Positions 1 through 6,071 are shown, counted from the first letter of the stretch. The stretch: 9,979 bases of DNA from DASSBQ01 sp035250505 (GCA_035250505.1 DATFFC010000165.1:1-9979), one strand, 5' to 3'. Program-made: numbers and translations. Notes: generated by a model not told the origin, from the sequence alone.

Positions 1-4
1 CGTA

Positions 5-18
5 GGATACCGGTATCC
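5..18. promoter_or_regulatory. Perfect 14-bp palindrome, possible operator
   Basis: GGATACC at 5-11 is followed directly by its exact reverse complement GGTATCC at 12-18. A further GGTATC lies at 20-25 and another GGATACC at 100-106, so the leader of the DUF2231 gene holds four copies of one half-site. This arrangement suits a dimeric DNA-binding regulator, but no known operator is recognised and the regulator is not identifiable. Part of the site may lie left of the window. Confidence 0.4.
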
Positions 19-29
19 AGGTATCAGAA

Positions 30-69
30 CAACACAACGCGTGGGAAGGGACACCCTTTTTTTGTGTTG
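30..69 (+). terminator. Nested stem with T-run, possible terminator of an upstream gene
   Basis: An outer inverted repeat, CAACACAA at 30-37 and TTGTGTTG at 62-69, encloses an inner stem, AAGGG at 46-50 and CCCTT at 54-58, with a 3-nt loop. Seven consecutive T residues occupy 57-63. The inner hairpin plus T-run resembles a weak intrinsic terminator for a plus-strand gene left of the window. The outer pairing could instead compete with it in the manner of an attenuator. The inner stem is only 5 bp, so the call is tentative. Confidence 0.35.
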
Positions 70-123
70 AAAGAGCGCGTAGGCTTTTAAGGCGACTTCG
101 GATACCTCTTCGTCACCGAATCG

Positions 124-130
124 AAAGGAG
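124..130 (+). promoter_or_regulatory. Ribosome binding site of the DUF2231 gene
   Basis: AAAGGAG ends 6 nt before the ATG at 137 and fixes that start. The same AAAGGAG sequence, also 6 nt from its ATG, precedes the miniprotein gene at 2985. Confidence 0.75.
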
Positions 131-136
131 CGGGTC

Positions 137-613
137 ATGGCAACCCCAGCGAGCATTCAGAAGCATCCACTTCATCCGATGCTGATTCCCTTCCCGATCG
201 CGCTCTGGATTTTCTCCTTCGCCGGCGATGTGATTCATATGACCGGATTGGGAGGCATGGTGTGGATGGACATCGCCTTGTATACGATGATCGGCGGCTT
301 ATTCGGTGCTCTGGCTGCAGCGATTCCCGGATACATCGACTATCGCTCGATTGCCGATCCGGCAGTGAAGCGGATCGGCTTCTGGCATATGCTGACGAAT
401 CTCTCCATTGTCGCGCTGTTTAGCCTAAACATCGTGCTGCGTATCATCTGGGAAGCAGCCACTGTCCCGATCATCTTGTCTCTAATCGGAATGACCTTGC
501 TGGGACTGTCAGGCTGGTTAGGGGGTGAATTGGTGTATGTCCACGGCGTGGCCGTGGAACCACAGGAGGGCGCCCGGGCTAAGAAGAAAGATCGAAATCG
601 GGTCGCCTCATAG
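137..613 (+). CDS. DUF2231 family integral membrane protein
   Basis: This is a 158-residue polytopic membrane protein of unknown function. Near the N-terminus it carries HPLHP (about residues 10-14). Four hydrophobic segments lie at about 17-38, 46-68, 84-104 and 110-130. HMLTN sits around residue 84, and the GWLGGELVYVHG block around 126-137. The paired HPxHP and GWLGGxLVYxHG motifs are typical of DUF2231 proteins, and the length fits the family. The tail is short, charged and probably cytoplasmic (ARAKKKDRNR). The histidines resemble haem- or metal-binding positions, but that is inference. The start is supported by AAAGGAG at 124-130. The gene converges on the sensor kinase gene with only 7 bp between the stop codons, so it has its own promoter and is not in that operon. 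Confidence 0.85.
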   Translation: MATPASIQKHPLHPMLIPFPIALWIFSFAGDVIHMTGLGGMVWMDIALYTMIGGLFGALAAAIPGYIDYRSIADPAVKRIGFWHMLTNLSIVALFSLNIVLRIIWEAATVPIILSLIGMTLLGLSGWLGGELVYVHGVAVEPQEGARAKKKDRNRVAS

Positions 614-620
614 CGCCGGC

Positions 621-2048
621 TCAGTCCTTGATCGCCGGCAGGACGAGCGTGAACACCGAGCCTTTCCCAACGTCGCTCCTTACGGTGATGGAGCTCTTGT
701 GGGAGTCGGCAATCTCTTTGACGATGGAGAGTCCCAGCCCCGTCCCCCCGACGTCCCGCGTCCTCGAATGATCGACGCGGTAGAATCGCTCGAACAGATG
801 GGGCAGATGCGCCGCATCGATACCGTGACCGGTATCTTCGACGGCCACACGGACTTCGTCGGGCGTTCCGCTCAATCGCACCACCACCGCTCCGCCCTGG
901 TCGGTGTAGCGGAGCGCGTTGTCCAAGAGGTTGATGAACAGTTGCTTGAGTTTCTGCTCATCCCCCTGAACCGGGAGAACCGGCTCGGTTTCCAAGGTCA
1001 GACGGATCATCCGATCCTCGGCGAGCGGAACAAGATCGTCGATCAATTCCCGCAACACCGGCTCGAGCGCCAGCGGCGCCAAATGGACCGGAGGCCGATC
1101 GCCGGCGAACCGGGCCAGCGTCAGCAGGGACTTGGTGAGCGCCATCAGCCGTTCCACCTGCTCCAGATTGGTGATCAATGCTTCACGATACTCGTCGGCC
1201 GTCCGCATTTTTTGAAGCGATACCTCCAGGTTCCCCTGCAACACAGTCAGAGGCGTTTGCAACTCGTGCGCCGCACTATCCACAAAGGATCGTTGGCTCT
1301 CGCTGGCTTTCTGTAGCCGATCCAGCATGGCATTGAACGCCTCGGCCAGCTGCCGGAACTCTTCGTAGGGAGCATCCAAATTGAGCCTGGTCCGCAGGCT
1401 CGAAGCAGAAATTTTTTCGGCGGTGCGACTGAGGGCCTTGAGCGGCCGCAGAACCCTCTGCGCGAGCCACGCGCTCCCGGCCCAGGCGGCAATGACCGCC
1501 GCGACTGAACAGAGGATCAGAAGGCCCATGAGGTTTCGCAGGGTACGCTGTACGAGATCCAACGGCGCTTCCGCTTGCAACACGAACCGCACTTCCCCTT
1601 GCCGCCGAACCGGTACCAGCACCCGACGCACCGGTGACCCGTTAGGACCTTCCACCGTATCGTAGACCGCCTCTCCTCGACTCACCTCCTCCAACGCGCC
1701 CGGCGCGACCGGAGGCAGCGGGATGACGTCTTCGCCTTTGAAGACCACGGTGCCGTTCGGGGCCAGAATCTGAATGCGGTGAGACACTTCACGAAGTTGC
1801 TGACTTTGTTCATCGACCGGCTGCCCGTCGTTTTCGTCGGGCAGGATCTCCCCGTCCTGCGCCTGAAGCAGTTCCGGTCGCTCCGCCACGAGATGGGCCA
1901 ACGTGTCGGCCAAGCCGACCAACCGCCCATCGACATAGCGGGTCAACAGGGTTTGAAACCCCCAATACACCAGCATGTTGAAGACGATGAGCAGACCCAG
2001 AATGAATATGATCGCCGCCAGGCGGATTTGCCCTCGGAAGGAATTCAT
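621..2048 (-). CDS. Sensor histidine kinase, heavy-metal/envelope-stress type (HAMP-HisKA-HATPase)
   Basis: This 475-residue membrane kinase is the partner of the response regulator just upstream. Transmembrane segment 1 is at about residues 9-29. A periplasmic sensor region spans about 30-173, and transmembrane segment 2 about 174-194. A HAMP linker runs from about 195 to 247. The HisKA domain has phospho-acceptor His261 in HELQTP, where most kinases have HELRTP. The ATPase has an N box around 371-378 (FINLLDNA), a G1 box DTGHGI at 405-410, an F box around FERFYR at 419-424 and a G2 box GGTGLGLS at 434-441. All catalytic motifs are present, so the enzyme should be active. The ATG overlaps the regulator's TGA by 4 bp (ATGA), indicating translational coupling. 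The layout resembles CusS/CopS-like kinases, but the periplasmic region shows no metal-binding motif I can recognise, so the stimulus is unknown. Confidence 0.93.
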   Translation of the reverse strand: MNSFRGQIRLAAIIFILGLLIVFNMLVYWGFQTLLTRYVDGRLVGLADTLAHLVAERPELLQAQDGEILPDENDGQPVDEQSQQLREVSHRIQILAPNGTVVFKGEDVIPLPPVAPGALEEVSRGEAVYDTVEGPNGSPVRRVLVPVRRQGEVRFVLQAEAPLDLVQRTLRNLMGLLILCSVAAVIAAWAGSAWLAQRVLRPLKALSRTAEKISASSLRTRLNLDAPYEEFRQLAEAFNAMLDRLQKASESQRSFVDSAAHELQTPLTVLQGNLEVSLQKMRTADEYREALITNLEQVERLMALTKSLLTLARFAGDRPPVHLAPLALEPVLRELIDDLVPLAEDRMIRLTLETEPVLPVQGDEQKLKQLFINLLDNALRYTDQGGAVVVRLSGTPDEVRVAVEDTGHGIDAAHLPHLFERFYRVDHSRTRDVGGTGLGLSIVKEIADSHKSSITVRSDVGKGSVFTLVLPAIKD

Positions 2049-2719
2049 CTGTCCGTCTCCAACATATAACCGACACCCCGAACGGTGGTAATCAACGCCG
2101 GAGCAAAGTCCTTATCCATCTTTGCCCGCAGCGCTCTGATATGGACATCGACGATATTGGTCGTGGGATCGTAATTCAATCCCCACACATGCTCGATGAT
2201 CGCGGTGCGTGTAAGCACACGATCGCGATTCCGCAACAAATACTCGAGCAAGGCATATTCCTTGTTCGTCAGCATGATCTCCTTGCCCCCACGCCATACG
2301 CGGTGCGATGCCACATCGACGACCAGGTCGGCGGCTTTCAATTGCGCCATCGGTCCCGGGCCGCCCCGGCGAATGAGCGCACGCACGCGCGCCACCAGTT
2401 CAGCAAATGCAAACGGCTTGGTGAGGTAGTCATCGGCCCCCGTATCCAGGCCCGCCACTTTGTCCTCGACGGTATCCCGAGCGGTCAAGAGCAGAATCGG
2501 CGTGCGGTCTCCCCGAGCCCGCACCCGGCGGCAAAATGTCAGCCCATCGACCTTCGGCAGCATCACGTCCACAATCATTAGGTCATAGGTGTTGTTGCCC
2601 GCCAAGTCCAACCCGGCCTCTCCGTCTTCCGCAACATCGACCGCATGGCGCTCTTCCTGCAGTCCCTTTTGGACGAATCGAGCTAGGTCCTTGTCGTCTT
2701 CAACCACCAGAATCCGCAT
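2045..2719 (-). CDS. OmpR/PhoB-family response regulator
   Basis: This is a 224-residue two-domain transcription factor. The receiver domain covers about residues 1-118. Its acidic pocket is E7/D8/D9, the phospho-acceptor is Asp51 in VDVMLP, and the switch residues are Thr79 and Lys101 (KPF motif). The C-terminal winged helix (about 128-222) contains LTNKEYALLEYLL, the recognition-helix region NIVDVHIRALRAK and the wing TVRGVGYML. These are standard for CusR/CopR/QseB-like regulators. It precedes and overlaps the kinase gene by 4 bp. The ATG at 2719 has a poor Shine-Dalgarno match. A perfect CCGGCG/CGCCGG inverted repeat (2727-2740) sits 7 nt upstream and may limit initiation. No in-frame alternative start was found just upstream. 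Tandem repeats typical of this regulator family lie at 2898-2930 in the same intergenic region, suggesting autoregulation or control of the divergent gene. Confidence 0.94.
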   Translation of the reverse strand: MRILVVEDDKDLARFVQKGLQEERHAVDVAEDGEAGLDLAGNNTYDLMIVDVMLPKVDGLTFCRRVRARGDRTPILLLTARDTVEDKVAGLDTGADDYLTKPFAFAELVARVRALIRRGGPGPMAQLKAADLVVDVASHRVWRGGKEIMLTNKEYALLEYLLRNRDRVLTRTAIIEHVWGLNYDPTTNIVDVHIRALRAKMDKDFAPALITTVRGVGYMLETDR

Positions 2720-2726
2720 GATTGTT

Positions 2727-2740
2727 CCGGCGAGCGCCGG
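2727..2740 (-). promoter_or_regulatory. GC-rich hairpin in the response-regulator leader
   Basis: CCGGCG at 2727-2732 and CGCCGG at 2735-2740 form a perfect inverted repeat. In RNA it folds best as a 5-bp stem with a GAGC loop. It lies 7 nt from the regulator's ATG and covers the place where a Shine-Dalgarno would sit, so it may reduce translation. This is structure read from sequence; the regulatory role is inferred. Confidence 0.35.
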
Positions 2741-2757
2741 CTCCCACGATAGCTGCG

Positions 2758-2790
2758 ATTATGTCCCGATTGGAACACACGTGCTGTCAA
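2758..2790 (-). promoter_or_regulatory. Candidate promoter of the response regulator/kinase operon, over-long spacer
   Basis: On the minus strand a perfect TTGACA (complement of 2785-2790) is followed after 21 bp by CATAAT (complement of 2758-2763). Both hexamers are good sigma-70 matches, but 21 bp exceeds the usual 16-18. If real, the promoter would be weak or dependent on an activator that distorts the DNA. It would give a leader of about 30 nt ahead of the ATG at 2719. A chance pairing cannot be excluded. Confidence 0.3.
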
Positions 2791-2811
2791 TAGAAGCAGA
2801 CCGACGGGTCC

Positions 2812-2962
2812 GATGCAAGGCGGCCGATGCAATAGGCGCGGTGCATCCGGCTCAATGAAGGGCTGCGGGCTTCGTTTCTACGCCGGATGAAGGATTCTTC
2901 ACTGGTCCTTCACCGACCGTTCATGAGCTCGACTTATCTCGAGAACTGACCGGGATGCAATA
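2812..2962. repeat. Recurrent GATGCAA(TA) motif in the divergent intergenic region
   Basis: GATGCAA occurs at 2812-2818, 2826-2832 and 2954-2960. The second and third copies extend to GATGCAATA. The first two share CCGATGCAA and are 14 bp apart. An inverted partner, TGCATC, sits at 2842-2847. The role is unknown; it could be a second regulator's binding site, or chance. Confidence 0.3.
2898..2930 (+). promoter_or_regulatory. Triple 11-bp direct repeat, predicted response-regulator binding site
   Basis: TTCAC at 2898-2902, TTCAC at 2909-2913 and TTCAT at 2920-2924 start exactly 11 bp apart. The intervening six bases are also related: the first two units read TTCACTGGTCC and TTCACCGACCG. OmpR/PhoB-family regulators bind as head-to-tail dimers to direct repeats with 11-bp periodicity, and one is encoded about 180 bp away. 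The array ends 54 bp before the miniprotein ATG, and a loose -10-like TTATCT at 2934-2939 follows it. It therefore probably activates the plus-strand gene and may also act on the divergent regulator operon. Confidence 0.55.
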
Positions 2963-2971
2963 ACCCCGGAG

Positions 2972-2978
2972 AAAGGAG
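2972..2978 (+). promoter_or_regulatory. Strong ribosome binding site of the 35-codon gene
   Basis: AAAGGAG is followed by a 6-nt spacer and ATG at 2985, the same arrangement as the DUF2231 gene. This site is the main reason to regard the short frame downstream as a real gene. Confidence 0.7.
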
Positions 2979-2984
2979 CGCGCG

Positions 2985-3092
2985 ATGCCGTTGATGCTGC
3001 TATTCGCTCATCCTGCTCTCTTCTTGCTCATCGTCATCCTGTTGATCAGCTTCACCCTTTCTGGATTCATGAGCGACAGAGAGTCAGTGTGA
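2985..3092 (+). CDS. Small single-span membrane protein (35 aa), unknown function
   Basis: The ATG at 2985 opens a 35-codon frame closed by TGA at 3090-3092. The protein starts MPLMLLFAHPALFLL, continues as one hydrophobic helix to about residue 27 and ends with the charged tail SDRESV. It is long enough for a single membrane span and almost nothing else. Support comes from the strong AAAGGAG site at 2972-2978, the hydrophobic composition, and the 11-bp repeat array upstream, which would be a promoter element for exactly this frame. It converges with the VIT1/CCC1-like gene, leaving 18 bp between stop codons. I do not recognise the family. By analogy with small membrane proteins such as MgrB, which is induced by PhoP and inhibits PhoQ, it could modulate the nearby kinase. 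That is inference only. Confidence 0.6.
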   Translation: MPLMLLFAHPALFLLIVILLISFTLSGFMSDRESV

Positions 3093-3110
3093 CTCTTTCC
3101 TGACTACTGG

Positions 3111-3584
3111 TCATGGGAATCGACCTCGTATCCATTCTCCAAGATAGTGCGTGATCGCAATGACGCACATTCCTACAAACACATGTTCAGCGATCACGCC
3201 CCACGGAGAAATTTTCTGCATACGGGCCACCCAAAAGCTGAGCATCGCGAGTAGCAACAGACCCCAGCCGACACTGACCAGAATGGCTAGATCGAGCGAG
3301 AGAAACAGAACCGGAAGCGCGGTCCCCGCGATGAGAAACTTCGCCGCAAATGTCGCCAGGGTCGCTTCCCAGACATGTCTGTGTGAGGCGTGATTCTTCG
3401 ATTCCTCCGAGACATGAATGCCCAAGGCATCGGACAGGGAATCGGCCACGGCAATGGTCAGGATGCCGCCCAGCACCACTGAAGCCGCCTGGCTTCCCGA
3501 ACGGAGGCCGACCATCATGCCGAGCGTCGTGATTACACCGGAAGTCAGACCGAAACTCAGGCCGGTCCTAAGCGAATGTCTCAT
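3111..3584 (-). CDS. Small VIT1/CCC1-like integral membrane protein
   Basis: This protein has 157 residues from the ATG at 3584. Five hydrophobic segments lie at about 8-27, 33-54, 75-95, 97-117 and 128-148. The N-terminal half has GLTSGVITTLGMMVGL followed by ADSLSDALGIHVSEES (about 47-62). This matches the first-helix and second-helix pattern of the VIT1/CCC1 family of iron/manganese vacuolar-type transporters. It is shorter than typical members (about 220-240 residues) and has no long Glu-rich cytoplasmic metal-binding insert, so transport of Fe or Mn is not assured. The frame stays open back to 3728, but that extension is Arg/Trp/Cys-rich, non-hydrophobic and lies inside the upstream gene. 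AGGGTGA at 3599-3593, overlapping the upstream TAG, is an acceptable ribosome binding site for 3584. The gene is co-oriented with, and 13 bp from, the bactofilin-like gene, so the two are probably co-transcribed. Confidence 0.72.
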   Translation of the reverse strand: MRHSLRTGLSFGLTSGVITTLGMMVGLRSGSQAASVVLGGILTIAVADSLSDALGIHVSEESKNHASHRHVWEATLATFAAKFLIAGTALPVLFLSLDLAILVSVGWGLLLLAMLSFWVARMQKISPWGVIAEHVFVGMCVIAITHYLGEWIRGRFP

Positions 3585-3597
3585 TCCCCATTTCACC

Positions 3598-4752
3598 CTA
3601 CACGATCTGTTCCTTGCGCAACACCGCCACCAGGTCCTTCTCTGCGGCCAGCAGCGCCCCGAGCCCGAAGAGCACCGTCGCCAAGGTAATGACGTCGCCG
3701 ACGATAGGGATGAGCGAAAGGACGGCATACACCGCCAGTCCGGTTACAAAACTCCAGACCAGCGGAGAGGAGTCGGACGTTCGGCTCAAGAGCAGCTGAC
3801 CGAGCCAGGTCATGGCATAGACGCGCGCCAGATACAGCATGGCGCCATACAGGGTCAGCAGAATTATACCGATCGGCACCCCAAGCAACGTCACCACGAA
3901 AATCACCGCGACGACCGGAATTCCGATCAAAGCCGCCGCACCCCAGCCCAGCGCGCGTAACGGTTGCTCACGGATCGTCGATGTGACCTTGCGCGTAAAC
4001 ACGGGATAGACGCGTACCAGCAGCAAGCCCAGAACCAATGTCGATACGACACTGATGGTCGCCGCCATGAGCCGCAGGCCCGTGAAGCCCTGCCGAAACG
4101 TCTCGGCCTTCCAGCCCTCTCCGAATGCGTGATGGCTCACAGGCCCTCGGACAGCGGCTCCCTCCTCGATCGTCGGGGCCCGATCACTCCAGGAGCGGAG
4201 TTTGCCATCCACTCTCGCCTTTGAGACCAACCGAACGGCCTCCGCCGTCACGGCCACATCTCGGCCAATGTGATTTGCAATCGTAATCCTTCCTGCGGCG
4301 ATGCGGGCTCCTCCCTTGATCGGTCCCTCCAATTCGACGTCCAGGCCGGCGGCCGATACGTTGCCGCGAATCTCTCCTGCACCCGTCAATTGAATATCCG
4401 CCGCGCCGATGGTCACATTTCTCCCCACGTTCCCGCTGAGCACGACATGGGCGGCAGCGATTCTCACGTTCTGCGAGACGTTGCCGGAGAGGATGACCTT
4501 GGCTCCGGCCGCGATGAGGTCGCCGTTGATCGTCCCATCCACCAGCACCCTTCCGCCTGCGGCATAGACATCACCGTTGACCGTGCCCGAGATCATGACA
4601 CGGGGCGCGAATGTCACGTAATCCCCTTGCACGATCTGGCCGGCAGGCAGGAGAGCCCGTTGCCGCCAGAACGGCCGGCTGGAGGAGTCGTCTGCGGAAG
4701 CGGTGACTGCCATTCCAACCAGTCCTATCGCCAGGCAGAGACACAGTCGCAC
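3598..4752 (-). CDS. Bactofilin-like polymer-forming domain protein with C-terminal membrane domain
   Basis: This 384-residue protein is exported or envelope-anchored. A signal peptide covers residues 1-20, with predicted cleavage after TASA. Residues about 45-185 contain successive rungs of roughly 18 residues (ISGTVNGDVYAAGG, VDGTINGDLIAAGA, LSGNVSQNVRIAA, LSGNVGRNVTIGA). This is the right-handed beta-helix pattern of bactofilin/polymer-forming cytoskeletal domains. A hydrophobic C-terminal half has membrane segments at about 228-247, 267-298, 300-322 and 331-369. Classical bactofilins are cytosolic and lack both signal peptide and membrane domain, so this is the extracytoplasmic variant and its beta-helix should face the periplasm. 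The start is GTG at 4752, preceded by AAAGGGTGAGG (4767-4757). It lies 60 bp from the usp stop, with only a weak promoter candidate between, and is followed 13 bp later by the VIT1/CCC1-like gene. Function is unknown; a structural or stress role in the envelope is plausible. Confidence 0.8.
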   Translation of the reverse strand: MRLCLCLAIGLVGMAVTASADDSSSRPFWRQRALLPAGQIVQGDYVTFAPRVMISGTVNGDVYAAGGRVLVDGTINGDLIAAGAKVILSGNVSQNVRIAAAHVVLSGNVGRNVTIGAADIQLTGAGEIRGNVSAAGLDVELEGPIKGGARIAAGRITIANHIGRDVAVTAEAVRLVSKARVDGKLRSWSDRAPTIEEGAAVRGPVSHHAFGEGWKAETFRQGFTGLRLMAATISVVSTLVLGLLLVRVYPVFTRKVTSTIREQPLRALGWGAAALIGIPVVAVIFVVTLLGVPIGIILLTLYGAMLYLARVYAMTWLGQLLLSRTSDSSPLVWSFVTGLAVYAVLSLIPIVGDVITLATVLFGLGALLAAEKDLVAVLRKEQIV

Positions 4753-4812
4753 GATGCCTCACCCTTTCGCGTTCTTTTCTTCGGCTGTATCACATTAGGC
4801 GCCGGCGCGCGA

Positions 4813-5751
4813 CTAATCAAAGGCTCTTTCGACCCCTCTACGTATCTGTCTTACACCAGCCTTAACGACCAGGACCGGGCACCCTCCTCTCCGGACCACG
4901 GATTCCGCCACGCTCCCCATCACAAGGCGATGCATGTGACGCCGGCCGTTGGTCCCCATGACGATGAGATCGGCGGTCACGCGCTTCGCTTGGTCAAGGA
5001 TGACCTTCACGGGATTGCCTGATTCTGAGATTCTTTCAGCGACATGGCGTTCGGCCTGCTCTGCCGCCACGGCTTGTTGAAGCCGCCGGTCTGCTCTCTG
5101 GCGTATTGAGTCACCGGCGTGGCCCCGTCCGCTCCGAGCGCCCTTTGCTGGATCGAAAGCATGGACAAGGACGACCCTTGCATCGAACTGCCGTGCGAGC
5201 CGAACCGCGGAGCGGAACGCTGCTCCCGAGGAAGCCGAAAAATCCATCGCCACGAGGATCCGCTTCAGCTTGACACGGCGCGGGTTCAAAGGCACATCGG
5301 CGGCCGTCGCGTCGTGAACGGTCAAGACGGGACATGGAGCTTTCCGTAACATGGCCTCCGTGTTGCTGCCGAGTTGGAGCCGGTCCCACCCCGTCCGGCC
5401 GTGCGTCCCCATAGCAATAAATGCCGCGCCGCTCTCTTCCGCCGTCTTCAAAATCGCATCCTCGGGAATGCCCACGATCAGCCGATGCTCGACGCTGACA
5501 CCCGCATCTTGCGCGATCCGAGCCATGCGGCCCAATTCGAGCAACGCCTTAGTACGCAACTAGTGCAACAAGCGGCGGGCCGAAGGTGACCAGGTGTCGA
5601 ACTCGGGAAGCGCCTTTACGACATGCAAGAGAATCAGGGACGACTGCAGCGTCGAGGAGAATTTGACCGCGTAGATATATGCCCGTCGCGCCGGTGTGGA
5701 AAAATCCGTCGCCAGCGGAACGGCCCCTCCGGCGCTTTTGGCGGTTTTCAT
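4813..5751 (-). pseudogene. Tandem universal stress protein (UspA-like), interrupted by an in-frame TAG
   Basis: Reading from ATG 5751 gives 63 residues, then TAG (5562-5560), then 248 codons in the same frame to TAG at 4813-4815. Without the stop it would be a normal two-domain Usp of 312 residues. The first domain begins AVPLATDFSTPARRAYIYAV, with LILLHV as its second strand, and continues past the stop. It keeps the ATP-binding pattern G-2x-G-9x-G-S in GTHGRTGWDRLQLGS. The second domain starts KRILVAMDFSASS and has the same pattern in GTNGRRHMHRLVMGS. Both sides of the stop belong to one alpha/beta fold, so this is a single gene with a nonsense mutation (for example from CAG or TGG) or a sequencing error. 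TTG at 5559 or ATG at 5526 could restart translation, giving a protein without its first strand and helix. The start lies 4 bp after the mrpG stop, placing the gene at the end of the antiporter operon, where it may have sensed nucleotide or stress state. Confidence 0.82.
5560..5562 (-). other. In-frame amber codon within the usp gene
   Basis: The context reads CGC TTG TTG CAC TAG TTG CGT ACT on the minus strand. Flanking frames are identical on both sides, so this is a substitution rather than a frameshift. One base change from CAG, TGG, AAG, GAG, TTG, TCG or TAC/TAT would give TAG. Confidence 0.85.
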
Positions 5752-5755
5752 GTGC

Positions 5756-6067
5756 TCACGGGAAATCCTTCGGCAGAGCCGCGCGCGACGGAAGACGCCG
5801 CCGCAAGCCGACCTGTCCGAGCAGGAAGCCGCTGACCGGCGCGGTGATAAATAGAAACAATGTGACGAGCAGTTCACGCAAGCTGAGTCCGTGGTCAAAG
5901 GAAGAGAACATCGCGGCGAGCAGCATGCCGCCCACACCCAACGTCGTCGCTTTTGTCGGGCCGTGCAGCCGCATAAAAAAGTCCGGCAGCCGGACAAGGC
6001 CGATCGAGCCTATCAGAAGGAAAAAACTGCCGAGCCCAAGCATCAGGGAAACGAGGATATCGAGCAT
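5756..6067 (-). CDS. mrpG: Mrp/Mnh/Pha cation/proton antiporter subunit G
   Basis: This is a 103-residue inner-membrane subunit with three hydrophobic helices (about 3-24, 40-58 and 66-86). The family signature SIGLVRLPDFFMRLHGPTK (about 21-39) is followed by TTLGVGGMLLA. Its length fits MnhG/PhaG. MrpG is needed for assembly and activity of the antiporter complex but carries no known ion channel of its own. The gene starts 4 bp after the mrpF stop and ends 4 bp before the usp start, so it lies inside the same transcript. Its Shine-Dalgarno is weak, consistent with coupling to mrpF. Confidence 0.92.
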   Translation of the reverse strand: MLDILVSLMLGLGSFFLLIGSIGLVRLPDFFMRLHGPTKATTLGVGGMLLAAMFSSFDHGLSLRELLVTLFLFITAPVSGFLLGQVGLRRRLPSRAALPKDFP

Positions 6068-6071
6068 CGGT

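Noticed and set aside
615..639. GCCGGC inverted repeat between the DUF2231 and kinase stop codons as a bidirectional terminator
   Set aside because: The arms are six-base self-complementary words with no T-run on either strand, and one arm lies inside the kinase gene. Such words are common in GC-rich coding DNA.
525..1316. Long plus-strand frame of 263 codons opposite the sensor kinase gene
   Set aside because: It is Arg/Gln/His-rich with no recognisable fold and lies entirely antisense to a kinase with complete motifs. It also overlaps the end of the DUF2231 gene. High GC in the kinase explains the open antisense frame.
2888..2912. TGAAGGA/TCCTTCA inverted repeat as a separate hairpin or operator
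   Set aside because: The 7-bp arms with an 11-nt gap overlap the TTCAC direct repeats, which give a more specific explanation through their exact 11-bp period.
3585..3728. 48-residue N-terminal extension of the VIT1/CCC1-like protein
   Set aside because: The extension is Arg/Trp/Cys/Ser-rich and non-hydrophobic, and it is a frame-shifted reading of the bactofilin-like gene. The ATG at 3584 follows that gene's stop with an acceptable ribosome binding site.
4792..4820. Possible promoter TTGATT-17 bp-TAATGT on the minus strand before the bactofilin-like gene
   Set aside because: The spacing is ideal but the -10 matches only three of six consensus bases and the -35 overlaps the usp stop. It is too weak to list as a feature, although a promoter in this 60-bp gap would make sense.
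5752..5997. Extension of the usp N-terminal fragment up to 5997
   Set aside because: The extra 82 residues overlap mrpG in another frame and are Cys/Arg-rich. Usp homology begins only after the ATG at 5751.
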